Source of the DNA: Streptomyces sp. 3214.6 | Lineage (GTDB): Bacteria; Actinomycetota; Actinomycetes; Streptomycetales; Streptomycetaceae | DNA: 64,000 bases | Reading direction: 5' to 3' | NCBI RefSeq assembly: GCF_900129855.1 | Contig: NZ_LT670819.1 | Span: forward strand, 5,952,001-6,016,000 | Shown: positions 37,556 through 45,528 of the stretch, piece by piece | Numbering within the stretch: position 1 is the first letter of the stretch | Layout: each line of letters starts with the position of its first letter | Program-made: the position numbers and the translations under genes | The notes under the pieces: model-generated | Seen by the model: only the letters and a program-made list of their open reading frames with translations | Databases searched by the model: none | Told to the model about the DNA's origin: nothing

Positions 37556-38659
37556 GTGGCAGTCGTCGATGTATCCGAAGAGCTCAAGTCCCTCTCCTCG
37601 ACCATGGAGTCGATCGAGGCCGTTCTGGACCTCGACAAGCTGAGGGCAGACATCGCCGTGCTCGAGGAGCAGGCGGCCGCGCCGTCCCTGTGGGACAACC
37701 CGGACGAGGCGCAGAAGATCACCAGCAAGCTGTCCCACCTCCAGGCCGAGGTCAGGAAGGCGGACGCGCTGCGCGGCCGGATCGACGATCTCGCCGTGCT
37801 GTTCGAGATGGCCGAGGAGGAGGACGACCCGGACACCCGCGCCGAGGCCGAGTCCGAGCTCACCGCCGTCCGTAAGGCGCTGGACGAGATGGAGGTCCGC
37901 ACGCTGCTCAGCGGGGAGTACGACGCCCGCGAGGCGCTGGTCAACATCCGCGCCGAGGCCGGTGGCGTCGACGCCGCGGACTTCGCCGAGAAGCTGCAGC
38001 GCATGTACCTGCGGTGGGCGGAGCAGAAGGGCTTCAAGACCGAGGTCTACGAGACGTCGTACGCCGAGGAGGCCGGCATCAAGTCGACCACCTTCGCCGT
38101 GCAGGTCCCGTACGCGTACGGCACGCTCTCCGTCGAGCAGGGCACGCACCGTCTGGTGCGCATCTCGCCCTTCGACAACCAGGGGCGCCGGCAGACCTCC
38201 TTCGCGGGTGTCGAGATCCTCCCCGTGGTCGAGCAGACCGACCACATCGAGATCGACGAGTCCGAGCTGCGGGTGGACGTCTACCGCTCCTCCGGCCCCG
38301 GCGGCCAGGGCGTGAACACCACCGACTCCGCGGTGCGCCTCACCCACCTGCCCACTGGCATCGTCGTCTCCTGCCAGAACGAGCGGTCGCAGATCCAGAA
38401 CAAGGCGACCGCGATGAACGTGCTCCAGGCGAAGCTGCTGGAGCGGCAGCGCCAGGAGGAGCGGGCCAAGATGGACGCCCTCAAGGACGGCGGCAGCTCC
38501 TGGGGCAACCAGATGCGTTCATATGTCCTGCACCCGTACCAGATGGTGAAGGACCTGCGCACCGAGTTCGAGGTCGGTAACCCCGAGGCCGTGTTCAACG
38601 GTGAGATCGACGGGTTCCTGGAAGCCGGAATTCGCTGGCGCAAGCAGCAAGAGAAGTAG
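37556..38659 (+). CDS. prfB: Peptide chain release factor 2
   Basis: A 367-residue class I release factor that frees the peptide at UGA and UAA codons. The codon-reading tripeptide SPF (RISPFDNQGRRQTSFAG) and the catalytic GGQ loop (SSGPGGQGVNTTDSAVRL) are both present. There is no programmed frameshift: the frame runs unbroken, unlike in E. coli. GTG 37556 is chosen from the family N-terminus (MAVVDVSEELKSL); a GGAGG sequence is unusually close to it. UGA is by far the commonest stop codon in this window, so RF2 is a heavily used factor here. A strong terminator follows. Confidence 0.97.
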   Translation: MAVVDVSEELKSLSSTMESIEAVLDLDKLRADIAVLEEQAAAPSLWDNPDEAQKITSKLSHLQAEVRKADALRGRIDDLAVLFEMAEEEDDPDTRAEAESELTAVRKALDEMEVRTLLSGEYDAREALVNIRAEAGGVDAADFAEKLQRMYLRWAEQKGFKTEVYETSYAEEAGIKSTTFAVQVPYAYGTLSVEQGTHRLVRISPFDNQGRRQTSFAGVEILPVVEQTDHIEIDESELRVDVYRSSGPGGQGVNTTDSAVRLTHLPTGIVVSCQNERSQIQNKATAMNVLQAKLLERQRQEERAKMDALKDGGSSWGNQMRSYVLHPYQMVKDLRTEFEVGNPEAVFNGEIDGFLEAGIRWRKQQEK

Positions 38660-38669
38660 TTTTGTCGAC

Positions 38670-38707
38670 AAGGTAACCGCCCCTGAAACAGGGGCGGTTA
38701 CCTTTTA
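38670..38707 (+). terminator. Strong prfB terminator
   Basis: Perfect stem AGGTAACCGCCCCTG / CAGGGGCGGTTACCT (38671-38685, 38689-38703) with an AAA loop, followed by TTTT. It lies 11 bases after the prfB stop. Confidence 0.95.
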
Positions 38708-38930
38708 CGTCACATTCACAGCACCACCATCGCGCAAAGCGCCCCGACTTGGACATTGCGTGCGCAACGACCTTGACGCTGCTTTGAAAAATGGGGAAGG
38801 TGCAGTGTGGCATGCGTATCTCCGGGGCGCATGTGAACCGGGGGACTTCAGCTACATATCGGCTACCTCCGTCGATCACGGCCCCGGGCGCGGCCTCATC
38901 GACGATTCAGCTACTGGGGGTAGCAACCAT

Positions 38931-39920
38931 ATGACCAAGAAGACGCGGATCCGGGTCGCGCGCATAGCCGCCGGCGCCGTGATCGCCGCGGGCGCCTCGC
39001 TGACGGTCGCCGGCGTTGCCTCGGCCGCCGGTGACGAGGGTGGCCTCAGCGGCCTTGTGTCGACGTCCGGCGAAGGCAAAGTCACCCCGCAGACGGGCGG
39101 AGAGCCCTGCCCGATCGGGATCTGCACCGACGGCGGCACGTCGACGGGTACGTCCACCGGTACCTCGACGGGTACGTCCGAGGGCACGTCGACGGGCACC
39201 TCGTCCGGTACGTCCACGGGTACCTCGGAGGGCACGTCCACCGGTACCTCGACCGGCACGTCCTCGGGTACCTCCACCGGTACCTCGGCGGGCACGTCGA
39301 CCGGCACCTCGTCCGGTACGTCCACGGGCACCTCGGAGGGCACGTCCACCGGTACCTCGACCGGCACGTCCTCGGGTACCTCGACGGGTACCTCGGCGGG
39401 CACGTCCACCGGTACCTCGGCGGGCACGTCCACGGGTACCTCGGCGGGCACGTCCACCGGTACCTCGGCGGGCACGTCCACGGGCACCTCGACCGGCACG
39501 TCCACCGGTACCTCGGCGGGCACGTCTTCCGGCACCTCGACCGGTACTTCCGCCGGCACGTCCACCGGTACCTCGTCCGGTACCTCGACGGGTAACACGT
39601 CCTCGGGTTCGTCCTCGGAGGGCAACACCTCCTCGGGTTCGTCCTCCGAGGGCAGCACCACCGCCGGTTCGACCTCGGCCGGCAGCGCCTCCGCCGGTAC
39701 GGGTACCGACACCGACGGCGCCTCCACCCAGGAGGTGGGCAGCTCCGCGCTGACCGACACCTCCGAAGCGGCCGCGCAGGGCGGTGGCAAGGAGCTCGCC
39801 GAGACCGGTGCCGGACAGACCATGTTCCTGCTCATCGGCGCCGCCACGATGATCGCCGGCGGCATCGGCTTCCGCGTGCTGCCGCGCCTCGTGGAGGGCC
39901 GCGGCGGGGCCGCTGCCTGA
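38931..39920 (+). CDS. Sortase-anchored surface protein with GTSX tandem repeats
   Basis: A 329-residue secreted protein. A signal peptide (RIAAGAVIAAGASLTVAGVASAA) is followed by a short head with a Cys pair (EPCPIGIC). Then come about 39 copies of the tetrapeptide GTSX, where X is Thr, Ser, Ala or Glu (residues about 65-225), and a Ser/Gly-rich stalk (NTSSGSSSEG repeated). The C-terminus has LAETG, a hydrophobic helix and a basic/Gly tail: the LAXTG signal of Streptomyces class E sortases. It should be covalently attached to peptidoglycan as an extended rod, possibly glycosylated on Thr/Ser. ATG 38931 follows TGGGGGT. Own promoter region behind the prfB terminator. Confidence 0.85.
   Translation: MTKKTRIRVARIAAGAVIAAGASLTVAGVASAAGDEGGLSGLVSTSGEGKVTPQTGGEPCPIGICTDGGTSTGTSTGTSTGTSEGTSTGTSSGTSTGTSEGTSTGTSTGTSSGTSTGTSAGTSTGTSSGTSTGTSEGTSTGTSTGTSSGTSTGTSAGTSTGTSAGTSTGTSAGTSTGTSAGTSTGTSTGTSTGTSAGTSSGTSTGTSAGTSTGTSSGTSTGNTSSGSSSEGNTSSGSSSEGSTTAGSTSAGSASAGTGTDTDGASTQEVGSSALTDTSEAAAQGGGKELAETGAGQTMFLLIGAATMIAGGIGFRVLPRLVEGRGGAAA
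39127..39597. repeat. 12-base coding tandem repeat with a 108-base higher-order unit
   Basis: A 12-base unit of the type GGTACCTCGACG/GGCACGTCCACC repeats about 39 times. A larger 108-base unit starting with GAG at 39228 recurs at 39336 with few changes, marking a recent internal duplication. Synonymous codons alternate between copies. Confidence 0.85.
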
Positions 39921-39956
39921 CGGTAGGTAGTCGCACCCGTACGTGACGTACGCACC

Positions 39957-39988
39957 AAGGGGCCCGGAGCAGCAGCTCCGGGCCCCTT
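39957..39988. terminator. Bidirectional terminator
   Basis: Perfect 14-base inverted repeat AAGGGGCCCGGAGC / GCTCCGGGCCCCTT with a four-base loop, between the surface protein gene and the convergent small zinc-ribbon gene. Confidence 0.9.
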
Positions 39989-40006
39989 CGCGTGTCCCGC
40001 CGCGGG

Positions 40007-40201
40007 TTACGCGGTCTGGTGTGCCAGCAGCGCGAACGCCGCCACCAGCACCGCCAGCAGCGCGATCAGCGCCATGGGGTTCAGCCCCGCGAAGAAGTTC
40101 TCTTGTTGCTGCAGCCGCTCGCGGTTCGCGCGGCACACCGGGCACCGGCCCTCGCTCACGGGCGCGGCGCAGTTAGCGCACACCAGCCGGTCGTACGTCA
40201 T
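40007..40201 (-). CDS. Small zinc-ribbon membrane protein
   Basis: A 64-residue protein. Two CxxC pairs (LVCANCAAPV and GRCPVCRANRE) form a zinc ribbon at the N-terminus. A short polar, Gln-rich linker leads to one C-terminal membrane helix (MALIALLAVLVAAFALLA), so it is tail-anchored with the ribbon probably in the cytoplasm. ATG 40201 has a textbook AAGGAGG site eight bases upstream. Function unknown; it lies between the repeat surface protein and ftsEX, with which it shares a divergent region. Confidence 0.85.
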   Translation of the reverse strand: MTYDRLVCANCAAPVSEGRCPVCRANRERLQQQENFFAGLNPMALIALLAVLVAAFALLAHQTA

Positions 40202-40244
40202 GCGCTCGCCCTCCTTGCACCGGTTCCATGGACACAACGCTTAC

Positions 40245-40262
40245 GGGAACGCGAACGTTCCC
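40245..40262. promoter_or_regulatory. Inverted repeat GGGAACG-cgaa-CGTTCCC
   Basis: A perfect 7-base inverted repeat in the gap between the zinc-ribbon gene and ftsE. It may be an operator for either gene. No matching regulator is encoded nearby. Confidence 0.4.
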
Positions 40263-40437
40263 CTACCACTCTGCCAGGTTCCTGGGGAGGGTGCGCGGCT
40301 CACTCCGAGACGCCCGGGCATACAAAGTGCCGTACAAAAACGCACAAGCCCCGCCCAACCCCTCCCGACGCCTGCGCCGCACTCCCCGGTTCGCGTATGG
40401 TCACGCTCATCTACCCCCGGCGACCCGTGGTGCATCC

Positions 40438-41127
40438 GTGATCCGATTCGACAACGTCTCCAAGGTCTACCCCAAGCAGACCCGCCCCGCACTCAGGGAT
40501 GTCTCCCTGGAGGTGGAGAAGGGCGAGTTCGTGTTCCTCGTGGGATCCTCCGGCTCCGGAAAGTCCACCTTCCTGCGGCTGGTCCTGCGCGAGGAGCGCA
40601 CCAGCCACGGCCAGGTGCACGTCCTGGGCAAGGACCTCGCGCGCCTGTCCAACTGGAAGGTGCCGCAGATGCGCCGCCAGCTGGGGACGGTGTTCCAGGA
40701 CTTCCGGCTGCTGCCCAACAAGACGGTGGCGGAGAACGTCGCCTTCGCGCAGGAGGTCATCGGCAAGTCGAAGGGCGAGATCCGCAAGTCCGTGCCGCAG
40801 GTGCTCGACCTCGTCGGGCTGGGCGGCAAGGAGGACCGGATGCCCGGTGAGCTCTCCGGTGGTGAGCAGCAGCGCGTCGCCATCGCGCGTGCCTTCGTGA
40901 ACCGGCCCAAGCTGCTGATCGCCGACGAGCCCACCGGCAACCTCGACCCGCAGACCTCCGTCGGCATCATGAAGCTGCTCGACCGGATCAACCGGACGGG
41001 AACGACCGTGCTGATGGCCACGCACGACCAGAACATCGTGGACCAGATGCGCAAGCGCGTCATCGAGCTGGAGCAGGGCCGCCTCGTCCGCGACCAGGCG
41101 CGCGGCGTCTACGGCTACCAGCACTGA
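40438..41127 (+). CDS. ftsE: Cell-division ABC ATPase FtsE
   Basis: A 229-residue ATPase with Walker A GSSGSGKST (36-44), signature LSGGEQQR and Walker B LLIADEPTGNLD. With FtsX it forms a membrane complex that turns on peptidoglycan hydrolases at division or growth sites. GTG 40438 starts the family sequence MIRFDNVSKVYPK; no ribosome site is visible before it, so it may be read from a short or leaderless message. The frame remains open upstream without similarity. ftsX follows 60 bases downstream. Confidence 0.96.
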   Translation: MIRFDNVSKVYPKQTRPALRDVSLEVEKGEFVFLVGSSGSGKSTFLRLVLREERTSHGQVHVLGKDLARLSNWKVPQMRRQLGTVFQDFRLLPNKTVAENVAFAQEVIGKSKGEIRKSVPQVLDLVGLGGKEDRMPGELSGGEQQRVAIARAFVNRPKLLIADEPTGNLDPQTSVGIMKLLDRINRTGTTVLMATHDQNIVDQMRKRVIELEQGRLVRDQARGVYGYQH

Positions 41128-41187
41128 CCCGCCCCGCCATCGCCCCCGCCCTCGCGGACGTCCCCGGAAAGGCCTGAACAACTCGCC

Positions 41188-42105
41188 ATGCGCGCCCAGT
41201 TCGTACTGTCGGAGATCGGTGTGGGTCTCCGCCGCAACCTGACGATGACCTTCGCCGTCGTCGTCTCCGTCGCCCTGTCCCTGGCGCTCTTCGGCGGGTC
41301 GCTCCTGATGAGCGACCAGGTCAGCACGATGAAGGGCTACTGGTACGACAAGGTCAACGTCTCGATCTTCCTCTGCAACAAGAGTGACGCCGAGTCGGAC
41401 CCCAACTGCGCCAAGGGTGCGGTCACCGCGGACCAGAAGAAGCAGATCAAGTCCGACCTGGACAAGATGGGCGTCGTCGAGAAGGTGACGTACGAGTCGC
41501 AGGACGAGGCCTACAAGCACTACAAGGAGCAGTTCGGCGACTCCCCGCTGGCCAGCTCCCTCACGCCGGACCAGATGCAGGAGTCGTACCGCATCAAGCT
41601 GAAGGACCCGGAGAAGTACCAGGTCATCGCGACCGCCTTCGACGGGCGGGACGGCGTGCAGTCGGTGCAGGACCAGAAGGGCATCCTGGACAACCTCTTC
41701 GGGCTGCTCAACGGCATGAACTGGGCGGCGCGGGCGGTGATGGCGCTGATGCTGGTGGTCGCGCTGATGCTGATCGTCAACACCGTGCGTGTCTCGGCCT
41801 TCAGCCGGCGGCGCGAGACGGGCATCATGCGGCTCGTCGGCGCCTCCGGGTTCTACATCCAGGCGCCGTTCATCGCCGAGGCCGCGGTCGCCGGACTCAT
41901 CGGCGGGACGGTCGCCTGCGGATTCCTGGTGATCGCCCGGTACTTCATCATCGACAACGGCCTGGCCCTCTCCGAGAAGCTGAACCTGATCAACTTCATC
42001 GGCTGGGACGCCGTGTTGACGAAGCTCCCGCTCATCCTCGCCACCAGCCTGCTGATGCCCGCTTTGGCCGCTTTCTTCGCTCTGCGCAAGTACCTGAAGG
42101 TGTGA
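41188..42105 (+). CDS. ftsX: Cell-division membrane protein FtsX
   Basis: A 305-residue FtsX. One N-terminal membrane helix is followed by an extracellular domain (about 45-165) with two cysteines (FLCNKSDAESDPNCAKG) that may form a disulphide. Three further helices make up the FtsX domain. In actinobacteria this extracellular domain binds the RipC-type peptidoglycan hydrolase. The ATG follows GGAAAGGCC. The next gene, a secreted-type protease, starts 67 bases on but behind a terminator-like hairpin. Confidence 0.96.
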   Translation: MRAQFVLSEIGVGLRRNLTMTFAVVVSVALSLALFGGSLLMSDQVSTMKGYWYDKVNVSIFLCNKSDAESDPNCAKGAVTADQKKQIKSDLDKMGVVEKVTYESQDEAYKHYKEQFGDSPLASSLTPDQMQESYRIKLKDPEKYQVIATAFDGRDGVQSVQDQKGILDNLFGLLNGMNWAARAVMALMLVVALMLIVNTVRVSAFSRRRETGIMRLVGASGFYIQAPFIAEAAVAGLIGGTVACGFLVIARYFIIDNGLALSEKLNLINFIGWDAVLTKLPLILATSLLMPALAAFFALRKYLKV

Positions 42106-42117
42106 CGCACGCCCCGC

Positions 42118-42150
42118 GGGCCGTACGGTCAACCGACCGTGCGGCCCTTT
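42118..42150 (+). terminator. Terminator after ftsX
   Basis: GGGCCGTACGGT (42118-42129) pairs with ACCGTGCGGCCC (42136-42147), one G-U pair, followed by TTT. It sits between ftsX and the protease gene. Confidence 0.75.
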
Positions 42151-42172
42151 GCGTTCCCCTAGACTCACCGCC

Positions 42173-43360
42173 ATGTCAGGCCGAGACCTGTTCTGTCAGC
42201 CCCGCCGTTTCGGCCGCGGGGCCGCCCTGACATTGGTGTTCGCGAGCGTCCTCGTCGCCGGTGCGGCGACCGGCTCGCTGCCGCAGGAACTGGGCGGCGG
42301 GCGCAGGAGCGCGGGCGCCGCGGGCAGTGTGACCCCCTCCACCGCCCCCGCCGGACACTTCGAGGACGTGACGCGGGCCGCCGAGGAGGCCGCAGCCGAC
42401 GGCAAGTCCCCGATGGAGGCCGCCGAGCGTGCCGTCAGCCGCAGCGGGGACCGTTGGGCGGCCGTCTACTCCGAGGGCGAGTACGAGGAGTTCGAGAAGT
42501 CCCTCGACGGCCGGTACACCGGCGTCGGCCTGGAGGCGCGGCGCGAGCGGGACGGCCGCATCGAGGTCACCAAGGTGCAGTCCGGCTCACCCGCCGCCGA
42601 AGCCGGACTCCGCGCGGGCGACTGGCTGAGCAGTGTCGACGGGCGGCCCGTGGACGGGCTCCCGGTCACCGACGTCGTCTCCTTACTGCGCGGCGACGCC
42701 AAGGACGCGTCCGCCGGCACCACCGTCCGGCTCGGTCTGCGGCGCGGCACGCGCGCGTGGAGCGAGACCCTGCGCCGGGCCCTGCTGTCCACGGACTCCG
42801 TCACCGTGCACCGGCTCGCCGACGGCATCACCGTCATCACCGTCGCCGCGTTCACCAAGGGCGTCGGCGACAGCGTGCGCACCGCCGTCCGCCGGGCGCC
42901 GGCCGACGCCGGGATCGTCCTGGATCTGCGCGGCAACTCCGGCGGCCTGGTCACCGAGGCCGTCACCGCCGCCTCCGCGTTCCTCGACGGCGGCCTCGTC
43001 GCCACCTACGACGTCGACGGCGAGCAGCGCGCGCTGCACGCCGAGGCCGGCGGCGACACCACCAGACCCCTGGTCGCGGTCGTCGACGGCGGCACGATGA
43101 GCGCGGCCGAGCTGCTCACCGGCGCCCTCCAGGACCGCGGTCGCGCGGTCGTCGTGGGCTCCCGCACCTTCGGCAAGGGCTCGGTCCAGATGCCGAACCG
43201 GCTGCCCGACGGCTCGGTCGCCGAGCTCACCGTCGGCCACTACCGCACCCCCGCCGGCCACAGCGTCGACGGCCACGGCATCACCCCTGACCTGGAAGCG
43301 GACACCGGGGCGCTGAAGCGCGCGGAGGCCGTGCTGAGCGGTCTCGGGGACGGTTCGTAA
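42173..43360 (+). CDS. PDZ-containing S41 carboxyl-terminal processing protease, with a TTA codon
   Basis: A 395-residue CtpA/Prc-type protease. An N-terminal membrane anchor or signal (GAALTLVFASVLVAGAATG) is followed by a PDZ domain (about 105-185) and the S41 catalytic core with Ser310 in GGTMSAAELL and Lys335 in TFGKGSVQ. It should work outside the membrane, perhaps trimming wall hydrolases or FtsX partners. Codon 171, in the PDZ domain (VVSLLRG), is TTA at 42683-42685. TTA is the rare leucine codon read by the bldA tRNA, so translation may depend on developmental stage. ATG 42173 is preferred over GTG 42149. Confidence 0.92.
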   Translation: MSGRDLFCQPRRFGRGAALTLVFASVLVAGAATGSLPQELGGGRRSAGAAGSVTPSTAPAGHFEDVTRAAEEAAADGKSPMEAAERAVSRSGDRWAAVYSEGEYEEFEKSLDGRYTGVGLEARRERDGRIEVTKVQSGSPAAEAGLRAGDWLSSVDGRPVDGLPVTDVVSLLRGDAKDASAGTTVRLGLRRGTRAWSETLRRALLSTDSVTVHRLADGITVITVAAFTKGVGDSVRTAVRRAPADAGIVLDLRGNSGGLVTEAVTAASAFLDGGLVATYDVDGEQRALHAEAGGDTTRPLVAVVDGGTMSAAELLTGALQDRGRAVVVGSRTFGKGSVQMPNRLPDGSVAELTVGHYRTPAGHSVDGHGITPDLEADTGALKRAEAVLSGLGDGS

Positions 43361-43405
43361 TCGGCTTTCCCTCATACCCCTGCGAGGTGCGAAAATGGCG
43401 GGACT

Positions 43406-43954
43406 ATGAGCAAGGGAATGTACGTACCGAAGGAGTCCCAGCCGAAGCAGGGTGGGGCGGCCGCGTCCGGCAAGGTCAAGGACGGCAAGCGGAAGATCGT
43501 CGCGCAGAACAAGAAGGCCCGGCACGACTACGCGATCATCGACGTCTACGAGGCCGGGCTCGTCCTCACCGGCACCGAGGTGAAGTCGCTGCGCCAGGGC
43601 CGGGCCTCGCTGACCGACGGCTTCGTCCAGATCGAGGGGAACGAGGCGTGGCTGCACGCCGCCCACATCCCCGAGTACAGCCAGGGCAGCTGGACCAACC
43701 ACTCCGCGCGCCGCAAGCGCAAGCTGCTGCTGCACCGCGAGGAGATCGACAAGCTGGCGGTGAAGTCGGAGGAGACGGGCCACACGATCGTGCCCCTCGC
43801 CCTGTACTTCAAGGACGGCCGGGCGAAGGCCGAGATCGCGCTGGCGCGCGGCAAGAAGGAGTACGACAAGCGTCAGACCCTGCGCGAGAAGCAGGACCGC
43901 CGGGAGACGGACCGGGCGATCGCGGCGGCGAAGCGGAAGCAGCGGCACGCGTAG
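43406..43954 (+). CDS. smpB: tmRNA-binding protein SmpB
   Basis: A 182-residue SmpB, the partner that carries tmRNA into stalled ribosomes. The core is canonical (RHDYAIIDVYEAGLVLTGTEVKSLRQGRASL, split: RHDYAIIDVYEAGLVL and TGTEVKSLRQGRASL), and the basic tail GKKEYDKRQTLREKQDRR enters the empty mRNA channel. Actinobacterial SmpBs carry an extra N-terminal stretch, here about 30 residues. ATG 43406 is used; the next Met (43418) has almost no spacing to its possible ribosome site. The tmRNA gene starts 103 bases downstream. Confidence 0.97.
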   Translation: MSKGMYVPKESQPKQGGAAASGKVKDGKRKIVAQNKKARHDYAIIDVYEAGLVLTGTEVKSLRQGRASLTDGFVQIEGNEAWLHAAHIPEYSQGSWTNHSARRKRKLLLHREEIDKLAVKSEETGHTIVPLALYFKDGRAKAEIALARGKKEYDKRQTLREKQDRRETDRAIAAAKRKQRHA

Positions 43955-44057
43955 CCGCGGGGAATACGGTGGCATCGGTGTGCGTTGGTCACGTACGATG
44001 GCACAAGCACCCCACGGCGGGTGCGAAACCTCTTCGGAGGGCTTGAAAAATCAACAT

Positions 44058-44441
44058 GGGGATGATCGGTTTCGACAGCGGCTGTTGAAGCAGGGGAAGC
44101 GTGTCGAGGAAGCGGCAATGATCTCGTAAACCATATGTCGCAAAAAATAATCGCCAATACCAAGAGCGATTCCCAGTCCTACGCCCTCGCTGCCTAATAA
44201 GCAGTGATGTAGGACCCTAAAGGGTGTCAGCCCGGGAGTGTTCCCGGCCCGGATCCTGGCATAATCTAGGGAACTAAACCATCTGGCCCGGTCACGGGGT
44301 CGGATGGGAAATCAAACAGTGACTGGGCCCGTCGGCGACTTGTTCGCGTGATCACCGGGGCCGAGAAAATCACAGCGAACTGCACACGGAGAAGCCCTGA
44401 TTCTGCACCGTTGGACGCGGGTTCGATTCCCGCCATCTCCA
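44058..44441 (+). ncRNA. ssrA: Transfer-messenger RNA
   Basis: A 384-base tmRNA. The 5' end GGGGATG pairs with CATCTCC at the 3' end to form the acceptor stem, and the T arm reads GCGGGTTCGATTCCCGC. The terminal CCA is not encoded. The message part begins at GCC 44153 and encodes the degradation tag ANTKSDSQSYALAA, followed by two stops (44195-44200). The RNA rescues stalled ribosomes with the adjacent SmpB and marks the broken product for Clp-type proteases. Confidence 0.97.
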
Positions 44442-44457
44442 CTCATCCCATGTGAAC

Positions 44458-44493
44458 AGAAGACCCCGCCCCTTTCGAGGAGCGGGGTCTTCT
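44458..44493. terminator. Bidirectional terminator after tmRNA
   Basis: Perfect stem AGAAGACCCCGC / GCGGGGTCTTCT (44458-44469, 44482-44493) with a 12-base loop, between ssrA and the convergent lacI-type gene. Confidence 0.92.
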
Positions 44494-44517
44494 GCTGTGT
44501 ACGACGACGTCGGCGCC

Positions 44518-45528
44518 TCATCCGAGGGTGCGGGGGGCCGTGCTCGCGCGGGGGGTCAGGTGGGGTGGGAGGAGGGTCGCCTGGGGGACCTGCTCGTTGT
44601 CCAGTTTTCGCATCAGGAGGTTCACCGCCTGCTCGCCGATCTCCGTGGACGGCAGGGCGATCGATGTGACGGGGACGCGGAGGGTGGAGGCGAGTTCGTC
44701 GGGGCAGATCGCCGTCACCGACAGGTCGCCGGGGATGCGCAGGCCGAGTTGCTCGAACGCGTCGATCAGGGGCTCCAGGATCGCCTCGTTGTGGACGACG
44801 ACGCCCGTCAGCGCCGGCTGTTCGCGCAGGAGCTGCTCCGCGACGTGGCGGGCCGCGGCCGGGGTCGCCTCGCAGGGGTGGACCGCGGAGGCGAGGCCGG
44901 CGCGGTCTGCGGCCGCGGTGAAACCCTGGACCACGCGCTGGGCGAACGCCGTCGCGCGCACGTACACCTCCGGTGGTGAGCCGACGAGCCCCACCACCCG
45001 GTGCCCGAGCTGCGCCAGATGCTCCACGCACCGCTCGCCCGCCGCCCGGAAGTCGAGGTCGATGCAGGTCAGCCCGTCGGCCTCGAGCGGGAAACCGATC
45101 ATCACGGACGGCCGGTCGAGGGAGCGCAGCAACGGCAGCCGCGGGTCGTGGAGTTGGACGTCCATCAGGATCAGCGCGTCGACCAGCGCCGTGTCCGCGA
45201 CCCTGCGCAGACCTTCCTCGCCCTCCTCCTGGGTCAGCAGCAGGACGTCGTGGTCGTGCCGTCGGGCGGCCGTCACCACCGACACCGCGAACTGCATGAC
45301 GACCGGGACGTGGATACCGGTCCGCAGGGGGACGACCAGCGCGAGCACGTTGGAGCGGCTGCTGGCCAGGGCGCGGGCGCCCGCGTGCGGGCGGTAGCCC
45401 AGCTCACGGGCGGCCTCCTCGACCCGCTTGCGGGTCTCCGCGGAGATCGGGCGTTTGCCGCTCAGCGCGTACGACACCGTGCTGGGGGAGACCCCGGCGT
45501 GCCGTGCCACATCGGTGATCTTCACCAT
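44518..45528 (-). CDS. LacI-family repressor of the GH31 operon
   Basis: A 336-residue LacI-type regulator. The helix-turn-helix and hinge are clear (KITDVARHAGVSPSTVSYAL, ARALASSRSN), followed by a periplasmic-binding-protein-like sugar domain. Its ATG at 45528 overlaps the stop of the GH31 gene (TGATG), so it is the last gene of the operon it presumably controls. The palindromes upstream of the binding-protein gene, with central AAGCGCTT or ATCGAT, are its most likely operators. Confidence 0.92.
   Translation of the reverse strand: MVKITDVARHAGVSPSTVSYALSGKRPISAETRKRVEEAARELGYRPHAGARALASSRSNVLALVVPLRTGIHVPVVMQFAVSVVTAARRHDHDVLLLTQEEGEEGLRRVADTALVDALILMDVQLHDPRLPLLRSLDRPSVMIGFPLEADGLTCIDLDFRAAGERCVEHLAQLGHRVVGLVGSPPEVYVRATAFAQRVVQGFTAAADRAGLASAVHPCEATPAAARHVAEQLLREQPALTGVVVHNEAILEPLIDAFEQLGLRIPGDLSVTAICPDELASTLRVPVTSIALPSTEIGEQAVNLLMRKLDNEQVPQATLLPPHLTPRASTAPRTLG

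Noticed and set aside
37556..38659. Programmed frameshift site in prfB
   Set aside because: The reading frame is continuous; the E. coli type internal stop is absent.
38707..38930. A cyclic-di-AMP (ydaO type) riboswitch before the surface repeat protein
   Set aside because: The leader does not show the conserved ydaO segments I know; only an ordinary promoter region is supported.
39127..39597. Regular short repeats resembling a CRISPR array
   Set aside because: The 12-base period has no unique spacers and stays in frame within a gene encoding a secreted protein.
44512..44979. Rightward open frames opposite the lacI-type gene
   Set aside because: They lack ribosome sites and resemble nothing, while the LacI frame is complete and overlaps its operon partner.
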